Shown: piece after piece, positions 14,927 to 22,981 of the stretch
How the letters are laid out: each line of letters begins with the position of its first letter
Position numbering within the stretch: the first letter of the stretch is position 1
Origin: Oscillospiraceae bacterium
GTDB taxonomy: Bacteria; Bacillota; Clostridia; Oscillospirales; CAG-272
NCBI GenBank assembly: GCA_015064395.1
Contig: SVSH01000023.1
Coordinates: 1 to 34,063, forward strand
Direction of reading: 5' to 3'
DNA length: 34,063 nucleotides
The notes under the pieces: model-generated
Seen by the model: the letters and a program-made list of their open reading frames with translations, nothing else
What the model was told of the DNA's origin: nothing
Databases searched by the model: none
Translations under genes and position numbers: made by a program

Positions 14927-16447
14927 ATGAATAAAACAAGATATTGCCGTGTGGCTTGCTTGCTCATAGCGGCTTTGATGTGCCTTGGCGTGTGGTGCGG
15001 ATGCGAAAAGCCTGAGCCCGAGACTCCCAAGCTGACATTGATGTCCGAGGGCAGTACCCAGTATATGATCGTGCGCTCGGATATGGCGTCGGCGACGTCT
15101 GCGCTGACCAAGCTTGCTGTTAAGATGGCGGGGGCCTTCCGTGACGTGAGCGGTCAGAGCATTGACGTGACGACCGACTATGAAAAAGAGGACGGCCCGT
15201 ATGAGATCCTGGTCGGCAAAACCAATCGCCCCGAATCCGAGGAGGCGCTGGCGTCCTTGACCGACGACAACGGATACGTTATTCGTGCGGTAGGCGATAA
15301 GATCGTCATCGCCGCCAAGCGCGACGCCGCGCTTACCGAGGCGGTGGAGCGCTTTCTTGCCGAGTGTGTCGGCTGGCGGGGAGAGGGAGACTTTGACGAG
15401 AAAGGGGAGATCCGCGTGGACGCAGCATTGAACATTGAGGGCGTATGGATCGATCCTGAGGCGGTGCCGGATGACGGCAACCCCAAGGTTCTCTTTGGCT
15501 TGTCTCAACAGCAGGCGGATACCTACTTTGCGGATATTCTGGACGGCCTGTTCACGGGCGATACCCAGGAAACGATCAAGGTTCGGGACATGGGCGCGGA
15601 GTTCCGTATGCACTTCCCGGATATCATCTATAAAGATGGAGAGTACTGGGGATACTACATCACCTACGATACTCAATCGGGCAAGGGCGGTGTCGGTCTT
15701 GCCGTGTCCAAGGACGGCTTCAACTGGCAGAATCGCGGTTGCGTGCTGCAGCCGAGCGAGGATTACGACTGTGGCGGCGCTTACTTTGCCGGTGTCTGGC
15801 TGGATGATGACGGCACCTTCTATCTTGCCTATGAGTGTAAGGGTGGCGAGGAGACTGCATACGGCACACTGGAAAACGTAGCCCTGGCGACCTCCAAGGA
15901 CGGCGTCAACTGGACAAAGGAAGGCGTCATTCTGTATAAGGATACCAGTGTAATATGGCAAACGGCCAACGTGGGCACACCGGATCTGTATAAGAAGGAC
16001 GGCGTGTGGTATTTGTTCTTCCATGGCTTTAATTACGTGGATTGTCAGATCGGCGTGGCATACGGAGAGGATCTGCATAACCTAACGGTCGTGCCCGATC
16101 CCATCATTCCCACGGTGGACGATACTCCCTACAGCGGAACGACGGGACGCCGTGACGTGATCTACGTCGGCGGCTACTATTACATGGTCTACGAGGTCAG
16201 CACGGATATGGCCGAGGAGGGCGGCTACAATGGCGCTTATTGGACGCACATGTTCGCCCGCTCCAAGGATCTGATCACATGGGAGACCATCAAGGCGCCC
16301 ATCCTCACCCAAACCAACGATGACGGTACGCCCAAGCCGGGCTTTGGCTACGACGGTCCCTGCTGGATGATCGTGGGCAAGCACATCTACGTGTATATGC
16401 GCGTGGGTAACAAAACGACGGCGGTTGAGCTGACGCTCATACCGTGA
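14927..16447 (+). CDS. Exported GH43-like five-bladed beta-propeller protein (putative glycosidase)
   Basis: This 506-residue product has an N-terminal signal segment (VACLLIAALMCLGVWCGC), possibly a lipoprotein signal though the -3 residue of the lipobox is atypical. Next comes an alpha/beta domain (about 35-150) with YEILVGKTNRPES, as seen in N-terminal domains of clostridial glycosidases. A C-terminal propeller (about 190-506) has repeated blade motifs: HFPDIIYKDGEYWGYYITYD, VSKDGFNWQNRG, GVWLDDDGTFYLAYE, TSKDGVNWTKEG and GTPDLYKKDGVWYLFFHG. These resemble GH43/GH32-type glycosidases. A catalytic Asp at a blade start (PD in HFPDI) is plausible, but I cannot confirm a full catalytic triad. 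ATG 14927 has GAGGAG upstream with a somewhat long spacer. A terminator follows at 16455. Confidence 0.75.
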   Translation: MNKTRYCRVACLLIAALMCLGVWCGCEKPEPETPKLTLMSEGSTQYMIVRSDMASATSALTKLAVKMAGAFRDVSGQSIDVTTDYEKEDGPYEILVGKTNRPESEEALASLTDDNGYVIRAVGDKIVIAAKRDAALTEAVERFLAECVGWRGEGDFDEKGEIRVDAALNIEGVWIDPEAVPDDGNPKVLFGLSQQQADTYFADILDGLFTGDTQETIKVRDMGAEFRMHFPDIIYKDGEYWGYYITYDTQSGKGGVGLAVSKDGFNWQNRGCVLQPSEDYDCGGAYFAGVWLDDDGTFYLAYECKGGEETAYGTLENVALATSKDGVNWTKEGVILYKDTSVIWQTANVGTPDLYKKDGVWYLFFHGFNYVDCQIGVAYGEDLHNLTVVPDPIIPTVDDTPYSGTTGRRDVIYVGGYYYMVYEVSTDMAEEGGYNGAYWTHMFARSKDLITWETIKAPILTQTNDDGTPKPGFGYDGPCWMIVGKHIYVYMRVGNKTTAVELTLIP

Positions 16448-16454
16448 CATAAAA

Positions 16455-16491
16455 CAAAAAAATCGGGAAGATCACTCTTCCCGATTTTTTT
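16455..16491. terminator. Bidirectional hairpin terminator
   Basis: AATCGGGAAGA pairs with TCTTCCCGATT across a TCAC loop, flanked by an A-run and a T-run. It ends the B12 operon on the plus strand and the ABC exporter genes on the minus strand. Confidence 0.93.
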
Positions 16492-16498
16492 GTTTGCC

Positions 16499-18457
16499 TT
16501 ATTCCAGCTCGAATGCGCCGGTATAAAGCTGATAGTATTTTCCTTTTTCTTCGATGAGCTTATCGTGGCTGCCGCGCTCGATGATGACACCGTGGTCGAG
16601 CACCATGATAACGTCCGAGTTGCGGACGGTGGAGAGACGGTGAGCGATGACGAATACCGTGCGTCCCTTCATCAGGGCGTCCATGCCCCGCTGGACGATG
16701 GCCTCGGTGCGGGTGTCGATGGAGGAGGTCGCCTCATCCAGGATCATAACGGGCGGGTCTGCCACGGCCGCGCGGGCGATGGCGATCAGCTGGCGCTGAC
16801 CCTGCGAGAGATTGGCCCCGTTGTTGGTCAGCATGGTGTTGTAGCCTTGTGGCAGGCGGGTGATGAAATCGTCCGCACCCGACAGCTTGGCGGCGCGCAC
16901 GCAATCCTCGTCGGAGGCCTCCAAGCGCCCGTAGCGGATGTTGTCCATGACCGTGCCGGTGAACAGGTTGGTGTCCTGGAGAACGATGCCCAGCGATCGG
17001 CGAAGATCGGACTTTTTGATCTTGTTGATGTTAATGCCATCATAGCGGATCTTACCGTCGTCGATGTCATAGAAGCGGTTGATCAGGTTGGTGATGGTGG
17101 TCTTGCCAGCGCCCGTTGCGCCGACGAAGGCGACCTTCTGGCCCGGCTCGGCGTAGACGCTGACGTTGTGCAGAACGAGCTTGTTTTCCTCATAGCCGAA
17201 GTCGACCTCGGTCAGGCGAACGTCGCCCTCCAGCTTTTGATAGGTGACCGTTCCGTCCTCATGGGGATGCTTCCAGGCCCAAAGACCGGTGTGGCCGTCG
17301 GCCTCGGTGAGCGTGCCGTCGGGCAGCATTTTGGCATCGACCAGCGTGACGTAGCCGCTGTCTGTCTCAGGCTCTTGATCCATCAGACCAAAGATACGTC
17401 CGGCACCGGCCAGCGCCATGACGATGGAGTTGATCTGCTGGGAGAACTGGTTGATGTTACCCGTGAACTGCTTGGTCATGTTGAGGAAGGAAATGGCGAT
17501 CGCAATATTGAGTGCCCCTATGGGAATGCCACTCTGCAGCTCAACCAAAGCGCGGATGCTGTAATTGGGGACGTTTGAAAGAATGAACATACCGCCGACG
17601 GTTGCCACAATAACGTAGAGCACGTTACCGATGTTCATAATGATGGGACCGAGCATATTGGCAAAGGCGTTGGCCCGGTAGCTGCTCTGGAACAGCTCTT
17701 CGTTAATGGCGGCAAATTCCTCTCGGCTCTTGTCCTCGTGTGAGAAGACCTTGATAACCTTCTGGCCGCTCATCATCTCCTGCACAAAGCCCTCGAGCTT
17801 ACCGACGTTGCGTTGCAGGCGAATGAAGTTTTTAGCACTGCCGCCGCCGATCTTGCCCGAGACGACGATCATGACGACAACGCCTACCAGCACGACGGCC
17901 GTCAGCCAAAAGCTGGACCAGAGCATGATGAACAGCACCGTCAGCACGATGGTGCAGGACTGAAGCAGGCTGGGCAACGATTGTGATACGAGCTGACGCA
18001 GGGTGTCAATATCGTTGGTATAATGACTCATGATATCGCCGTGCTGATGCGTGTCGAAATAGCGGATGGGCAAATTCTGCATGCCGTCAAACATTTTGCG
18101 GCGCATCTTGGACAAAAAGCCCTGGGTGATATAGGCCATGAGCTGGGTCTGTACCGTGATGGAAATAATAGAAAGGATATAAAGGAACAACAGGGTCAAT
18201 ACCAAGGGGATGATCTGGTCGGCCACGGCCGAGAAGGGCAATTTTGCCTTGAAGGTCTTGTCGACGATGGCCAAAATTTCCTGGGTGAACAGAGCAGGAG
18301 AGGCCGAAACTGCGGCGGAGAACACCATGCAGAACATGGCCAGCGGAAGGAGGCGGGGGTAGGACTGGAACAGAAGCTTGATGACGCGGCCGAGTAGCTT
18401 GAAGTCGATCTTGCGGCCGCCTGCGGGCATTTTGCCCTTCATATTTCCTTTATTCAT
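16499..18457 (-). CDS. ABC exporter half-transporter with intact catalytic site
   Basis: The 652-residue product joins an exporter transmembrane domain (about 20-340, six helices) to an ATPase domain (about 420-650). The ATPase has Walker A (VGATGAGKTT), signature LSQGQRQ, Walker B with catalytic Glu (VMILDEATSSID) and the His switch (VIAHRLSTV). Between the two is an insert of about 60 residues rich in Gly, Trp and His (GHTGLWAWKHPHEDGTV), seen in related Firmicutes multidrug-type exporters. The start at 18457 follows GAGGAGG, and its ATG overlaps the end of the partner gene by 8 bases. The two products should form a heterodimer that exports a drug, lipid or peptide; the substrate cannot be read from sequence. 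Confidence 0.92.
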   Translation of the reverse strand: MNKGNMKGKMPAGGRKIDFKLLGRVIKLLFQSYPRLLPLAMFCMVFSAAVSASPALFTQEILAIVDKTFKAKLPFSAVADQIIPLVLTLLFLYILSIISITVQTQLMAYITQGFLSKMRRKMFDGMQNLPIRYFDTHQHGDIMSHYTNDIDTLRQLVSQSLPSLLQSCTIVLTVLFIMLWSSFWLTAVVLVGVVVMIVVSGKIGGGSAKNFIRLQRNVGKLEGFVQEMMSGQKVIKVFSHEDKSREEFAAINEELFQSSYRANAFANMLGPIIMNIGNVLYVIVATVGGMFILSNVPNYSIRALVELQSGIPIGALNIAIAISFLNMTKQFTGNINQFSQQINSIVMALAGAGRIFGLMDQEPETDSGYVTLVDAKMLPDGTLTEADGHTGLWAWKHPHEDGTVTYQKLEGDVRLTEVDFGYEENKLVLHNVSVYAEPGQKVAFVGATGAGKTTITNLINRFYDIDDGKIRYDGININKIKKSDLRRSLGIVLQDTNLFTGTVMDNIRYGRLEASDEDCVRAAKLSGADDFITRLPQGYNTMLTNNGANLSQGQRQLIAIARAAVADPPVMILDEATSSIDTRTEAIVQRGMDALMKGRTVFVIAHRLSTVRNSDVIMVLDHGVIIERGSHDKLIEEKGKYYQLYTGAFELE

Positions 18458-20252
18458 CGTCGCCACCTCCTCGGGTCTGCTGGGTATAGATCTCCTGGTA
18501 GATGTCGCAACCGGCAAGCAACGTTTGGTGGTCACCCATGGCTGCGATCTTACCGTTTTCCATGACCAGGATCAGATCGGCATCCTGTACCGAGGAAACA
18601 CGCTGGGCGATGATGATCTTGGTGGTGTCGGGAATGTAGGAGCGGAAGCCGGCGCGGATGAAGGCGTCGGTCTGGGTATCGACGGCACTGGTGGAGTCGT
18701 CCAAAATGAGGATCTTGGGCTTTTTGAGAAGCGCTCTTGCGATGCAAAGACGTTGCTTCTGTCCGCCCGAGACGTTGGTGCCGCCTTGCTCAATGTGGGT
18801 GTCGTAGCCCTCGGGGAAGGAGGAGACGAAATCGTGAGCTTGTGCCAGGCGGCAGGCCTCGACGATCTCCTCGTCGGAGGCATTTTCGTTACCCCAACGA
18901 AGGTTTTCCTTGATCGTGCCCGAAAAGAGAAGGTTCTTTTGAAGGACCATGGCGACAGCACCGCGCAAGGTATCCAAGTCGTATTCACGGACGTCAACGC
19001 CGCCTACGCGAACGGTACCCTCTGTGACGTCATACAGACGGGGAATGAGCTGAACAAGGGTCGTTTTACTCGATCCCGTGCCGCCCAAAATACCGACCGT
19101 CATGCCCGACCGGATGTGCAGATTGACGTCCGAGAGAGCAAAACGCTCTGCCTTGGCGGAATATTTGAAGCTGACGTCGTCAAAGTCGATGGAACCGTCA
19201 GCGACGCTCATGACGGGATGTTCGGGATTGGTCAGAGCAGAGTTCTCGTCCAATACCTCGATGATACGCTTCATGGACTCCGAGGACATGGTGAGCATAA
19301 CGTAGATCATGGACAGCATCATCAGCTGCATCAAAATCTGCATGCCGTAGGTCAGCATAGCGGACATGTGTCCGACGTTGACCAGCTCGCCAAAGCTGTC
19401 CAGCGTCAGCATTGATCCGACCAGCATGACAAAGATCATATTGGCATAGACGCAGACCTGCATCAGAGGGGAGTTCAGTGCGACGATTCGTTCGGCACGG
19501 GTGAAGTCAGCGCGAATGTCGTCAGCGGCCGCGCCGAACTTCTTTTTTTCGTATTCCTCACGGGAAAAACCTTTGACAACGCGCATGCCGCGGACGTTTT
19601 CCTCAATGGACTCGTTGAGTCGGTCGTATTTGCGGAAGACGGCACGGAAGGCGGGCATAGCCCGGCGGCTGATCAGGAGCAGGCCGCCTGCCAGAAGGGG
19701 AACCAAAACGACGAAGGACATGGCCAGCCAGCCGCCCATGACGGCCGCCATGACGATGGCGAAAATCAGCATCAAGGGGGCGCGGATGGCGGTGCGGATG
19801 ATCATCATGTAGGACATCTGTACGTTATGGATGTCGGTGGTCAGACGGGTGACGAGCGACGTAGAGGAAAATTTGTCGATATTCTCAAAGGAAAAGGTTT
19901 GAATACGGTCAAAGACGTCCTGGCGCAGGTTGCGGGAAAATCCGGACGAAGCCTTGGCACAGGTGTAGGCCGCAACGCCGCCGCAGGTGAGCGAAAGCAT
20001 GGCCATGATGATCAGGGTGATGCCAAAGCCGAGGATGACGGGCATTTGCAGGGTATCCGTAGGCTGGATCTTCCCCGCCAAAAAGGAAATGTCTGCCAGT
20101 GGGTCCGCGCTGGGCGTTTGGATGTAGGAGATCAGAAGTGCCGTGACAAATGGGATGAAGACCTCGATGACCACTTCAGCGACGATAAAGATCAGCGTGA
20201 GAATGGTGGGTGTTTTGAATTCTCGGACGCTGCCTAGGAATTTTTTGAACAT
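18450..20252 (-). CDS. ABC exporter half-transporter with degenerate catalytic site
   Basis: The 600-residue product has an exporter transmembrane domain (about 1-320) and an ATPase domain. Walker A is present (GGTGSSKTT) and the signature is standard (VSGGQKQR). The Walker B carries Asp instead of the catalytic Glu (ILILDDSTSAVD), and the switch His is replaced by Gln (IIAQRVSSV). This is the degenerate partner of a heterodimeric exporter such as TM287/288, BmrCD or LmrCD, where one of two ATP sites hydrolyses poorly. The start at 20252 has AAAGGAGGAAACC upstream. The downstream gene overlaps its end by 8 bases, and both are read from the promoter at 20293-20323. Confidence 0.92.
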   Translation of the reverse strand: MFKKFLGSVREFKTPTILTLIFIVAEVVIEVFIPFVTALLISYIQTPSADPLADISFLAGKIQPTDTLQMPVILGFGITLIIMAMLSLTCGGVAAYTCAKASSGFSRNLRQDVFDRIQTFSFENIDKFSSTSLVTRLTTDIHNVQMSYMMIIRTAIRAPLMLIFAIVMAAVMGGWLAMSFVVLVPLLAGGLLLISRRAMPAFRAVFRKYDRLNESIEENVRGMRVVKGFSREEYEKKKFGAAADDIRADFTRAERIVALNSPLMQVCVYANMIFVMLVGSMLTLDSFGELVNVGHMSAMLTYGMQILMQLMMLSMIYVMLTMSSESMKRIIEVLDENSALTNPEHPVMSVADGSIDFDDVSFKYSAKAERFALSDVNLHIRSGMTVGILGGTGSSKTTLVQLIPRLYDVTEGTVRVGGVDVREYDLDTLRGAVAMVLQKNLLFSGTIKENLRWGNENASDEEIVEACRLAQAHDFVSSFPEGYDTHIEQGGTNVSGGQKQRLCIARALLKKPKILILDDSTSAVDTQTDAFIRAGFRSYIPDTTKIIIAQRVSSVQDADLILVMENGKIAAMGDHQTLLAGCDIYQEIYTQQTRGGGDDE

Positions 20253-20292
20253 GGTTTCCTCCTTTTCCTGTATTCTTATATCCATCCTTTCT

Positions 20293-20323
20293 ATTATAAC
20301 ATATTTCGGGGGTATTTTGTCAA
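20293..20323 (-). promoter_or_regulatory. Promoter of the ABC exporter pair
   Basis: On the minus strand, TTGACA (20318-20323) and TATAAT (20293-20298) are 19 bp apart. The boxes are perfect but the spacer is two bases longer than ideal. No operator is evident. Confidence 0.65.
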
Positions 20324-20386
20324 CAAATATAAATAAAAATGTAAATAAATTTGGAGAGGGTTGGGGTTTTTGCTGTTTCTTCTACG

Positions 20387-20914
20387 GACGCGCACACAGT
20401 TTCACGCGTGCGCTGTGCTGTCTTGGATGCCATTTCTTTGTTGTTCCACAAAGAAATGGCGAAAGAAAGGGAACCAAGGGGTCTGGAGCCCCTTGGAATC
20501 CCGCAGTGCGTCTTAGTGGGCGCTACGCTCTCGCTCCGCGCAACACGACGCAAAAGTACACATCTTCAACGCTCGCGTTTGCAAGTTAAAGAAACTTGCA
20601 AACACGGGAGTGGCACGCAAGATGCGAAGGCAAAAGCTTTTGCTATCTTCCAACGCACCTTGTGATAGAACAACTTTCCCGCAAGACGGAAAGCAAAAGC
20701 CCTTGCTTTCCCCGCCTGCCGCTCGTAGTGACTAAATTTGAGGCACAGCACTAAAGGTGTTCATGTGACCTCTCGTTTTTCTCTTTGAAGAGCGGCAATG
20801 CCGGGGGTCCCCAGGGGGAACGCCTGGGTTCATTTTCTTGGTTACTTCTTTGTTGAATGACAAAGAAGTAACATCAAAACCGGTACAGCGCACGCGCGCA
20901 GCTGTGTGCGCGTG
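20387..20914. repeat. Hairpin-rich interspersed repeat element, copy A
   Basis: No gene is supportable between 20324 and 20981. This element fills most of that gap. Its ends are imperfect inverted repeats: the outermost 70 bp at each end match at 55 of 70 positions by my count. Inside lie perfect hairpins: 20429-20460 (13-bp stem, loop TGTTCC), 20474-20496 (8 bp), 20577-20603 (11 bp), 20688-20711 (9 bp) and 20841-20872 (13 bp, loop TGAATG). A conserved core (20693-20796) is the reverse complement of the core of copy B at 27023-27126, with 81 of 104 matches ungapped. Open frames across it lack ribosome sites and domain sense. It may be a MITE-like foldback element or a structured RNA or DNA. 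Confidence 0.82.
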
Positions 20915-20941
20915 GGGAGGAGAAGCTGCTTGAAATTTAGC

Positions 20942-20974
20942 AAAAAAATCCGAGGACACTTTGCGTGTCCCCGG
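20942..20974 (-). terminator. Terminator of pepF
   Basis: CCGAGGACAC (20950-20959) pairs with GTGTCCCCGG (20965-20974), with one G-U pair on the transcript. On the minus strand a run of seven T follows. It lies 7 bp past the pepF stop. Confidence 0.92.
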
Positions 20975-20981
20975 CAATCAA

Positions 20982-22763
20982 TTAAATTTCCTTGAGCAGC
21001 TGCTCAAACTCATCCAAGCATTCTGCAAATACCTTCATCGCATTCTTCACCGTATCCGGCTTGGTCAGATCCACACCCGCGATCTTGAGCTCCTCCAAGG
21101 GATAATCACTGCCACCCGTCTTAAGGAAGGCGAGATAATCCGAGGCGTCGCCCGTTTCCCAAATGTGATCGGCAATGGCAACGGCAGAGCTGAAGCCCGT
21201 CGCGTACTGATAAACGTAGAACGCATTGTAGAAGTGAGGAATGACGGCCCACTCGTACTGGTGCAATTCGCCGACCTCGGCTCCCTCGTAGTACAGCTCA
21301 TTGAGCTTGCGGTAAGCATCGCTGAGCGTTTGCGCCGTCAGCGGCGTGCCGCTCTGATACATATCGTGAGCGATTCGTTCAAATTCAGCAAACAGCGTCT
21401 GACGGAAAATGGTCGTGCGGAAGCTCTCCAGGAAGTTGTTGAGAATGTAGGCGCGACGTTTCTTGTCCGTCTCGACAGACAACAGATACTTGGTCATGAG
21501 CACCTCGTTGACGGTCGAGGCAACCTCGGCGACCATGATCTTGTAGTCGTGATTGACGTAAGGCTGGGTCGTATCCGAATAGTAGGAGTGCATGGCGTGT
21601 CCCAATTCGTGTGCCAGTGTGAAGGCATCATCCAGCGTGTCGGTGTAGTTGAGCAGCACGTAGGGGTGAACGCCAAAGACACCGCAGGAGAAGGCGCCTG
21701 TCGTTTTGCCCTTGTTTTCGTAGACGTCGATCCAATGCTCGCTGTACGCGCGGTCCAACAGCTTGGCGTATTCCTCACCCAACGGAGCGGTGGCTTTTTT
21801 GACCAGCGCCTTGGCCTGCTCGTAGTCTACCTTCATGTCGATGTCGCCGATCATCGGGCAGTAGAGATCGTAGGTCGAAAGCGTTTCCAGGCCCAGCATT
21901 TTCTGACGAACAGCCAGGTAGCGCTTCATGGTGCCAAGGCTTTCGTGGACGGTGTCGATCAGGCGATCGTAAACCTCGACGGGAACGTTGCTGTCAAACA
22001 GTGCCGCTTCACAGGCGTTGTCAAAGCCGCGGACGTTGGAAAAGAAGGTGTCCGTTTTGACCGATGCGGCGTAGGTCGCGGCAAAGGTGTTGATATACTT
22101 TTTGAACTCGCCAAAATACTTGGCAAAGGCCTCGTGGCGCACCCGCGTGTCCGAGCTCTCACGGTAAACGCCAAAGTTGCCGTGCGTCAGGGGCGCCTCG
22201 TTGCCCTCTTCGTCGATCATGGGTGGGAAGGACATATCCACGTGGTGCAGCATCTCGAAAATATTGCTGGCGTTGCCGCGCACGTCGGTCATGGCGGCCA
22301 GCATGGTCTCCTGCTCTTTCGAGAGCATATGGGCGCGGCCGCGGAGAATATTCTCTACGGTGTGACGGTATACGGCAAGCTCGGGACAGTCAAGATAAGA
22401 ACGGATGGTCGCCTCGTCGCAGGACAGGATCTCGGGCTCGAGGAAGGCAACGGCGGTGTTGGCGGCCACGATCAGATTGGTGGCTCGTCCTTGCATGGCC
22501 TGGTGCTCGGGGTCGCTGTTGTCACTGCTGAAATGGAGCATGGCATACAGGTAGACAAGCTCCAGCTTCTGCATGGTGGCGTTGACGGTGTCAAGGCCTG
22601 CCCGGAAGGTTTGTGCCGACTCGCACAGCGTGCCGGCCAGCGAGGCAAGCGCGCCGATCGCCGTCTCACACTCGGCGTAGGCCGTCTCCCAAGCCTTTTG
22701 GCTTTCAAACATATGGGTAAAATCCCAAAGGAATTTGGGATCTGCTTCACATCTGGGTTTCAT
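20982..22763 (-). CDS. pepF: Oligoendopeptidase F (M3 family zinc metallopeptidase)
   Basis: PepF cleaves short peptides in the cytoplasm. The 593-residue product has the M3B layout: a helical N-terminal half (about 1-200) and a catalytic domain with the zinc motif HELGH at 385-389 and the third-ligand region VAEVASTVNEVLM just after. The substrate-side segment YYEGAEVGELHQYEWAVIPHFY with conserved His and Tyr is also present. Length and motifs match the family. AAAGGAAAC lies 9-16 bp before the ATG. It is monocistronic, with its own terminator. No signal peptide is present. Confidence 0.96.
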   Translation of the reverse strand: MKPRCEADPKFLWDFTHMFESQKAWETAYAECETAIGALASLAGTLCESAQTFRAGLDTVNATMQKLELVYLYAMLHFSSDNSDPEHQAMQGRATNLIVAANTAVAFLEPEILSCDEATIRSYLDCPELAVYRHTVENILRGRAHMLSKEQETMLAAMTDVRGNASNIFEMLHHVDMSFPPMIDEEGNEAPLTHGNFGVYRESSDTRVRHEAFAKYFGEFKKYINTFAATYAASVKTDTFFSNVRGFDNACEAALFDSNVPVEVYDRLIDTVHESLGTMKRYLAVRQKMLGLETLSTYDLYCPMIGDIDMKVDYEQAKALVKKATAPLGEEYAKLLDRAYSEHWIDVYENKGKTTGAFSCGVFGVHPYVLLNYTDTLDDAFTLAHELGHAMHSYYSDTTQPYVNHDYKIMVAEVASTVNEVLMTKYLLSVETDKKRRAYILNNFLESFRTTIFRQTLFAEFERIAHDMYQSGTPLTAQTLSDAYRKLNELYYEGAEVGELHQYEWAVIPHFYNAFYVYQYATGFSSAVAIADHIWETGDASDYLAFLKTGGSDYPLEELKIAGVDLTKPDTVKNAMKVFAECLDEFEQLLKEI

Positions 22764-22799
22764 AGATCAGTTTCCTTTCCATAAAGATTCATTGCCACT

Positions 22800-22828
22800 A
22801 TTGTAACACAAAAAAAGGAAAAAGGGAA
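22800..22828 (-). promoter_or_regulatory. Weak candidate promoter of pepF
   Basis: On the minus strand, TGTTACAAT gives an extended -10 (TACAAT at 22800-22805). The corresponding -35 (TTCCCT, 22823-22828) is poor. The position, about 37 bp before the start codon, is suitable. Confidence 0.4.
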
Positions 22829-22886
22829 GTCCCTGCGCGCATTTTTATTTTTTCATTCTCGTTTTACATAATCCTTATATTTTTCG

Positions 22887-22915
22887 TTGACAACGGGCAT
22901 GCAATATGATAAAAT
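22887..22915 (+). promoter_or_regulatory. Sigma-A promoter of the PlsC-like gene
   Basis: TTGACA (22887-22892), a 17-bp spacer and TAAAAT (22910-22915). AAGGAG at 22967-22972 then serves the ATG at 22982. Confidence 0.85.
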
Positions 22916-22981
22916 AATGCAATAACGCGCATTCTGATGCCCGGGTAGTCTTTGTATTTTTGCGTGAAGGAGTCTAATGAT

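Noticed and set aside
20324-20981. Short protein-coding genes inside repeat element A
   Set aside because: Open frames there lack ribosome sites, have simple repeated composition, and are not conserved as protein in copy B.
20961-22784. 607-codon open frame antisense to pepF
   Set aside because: A shadow of pepF's codon bias; the translation lacks domain features and the sense frame has HELGH and full-length homology.
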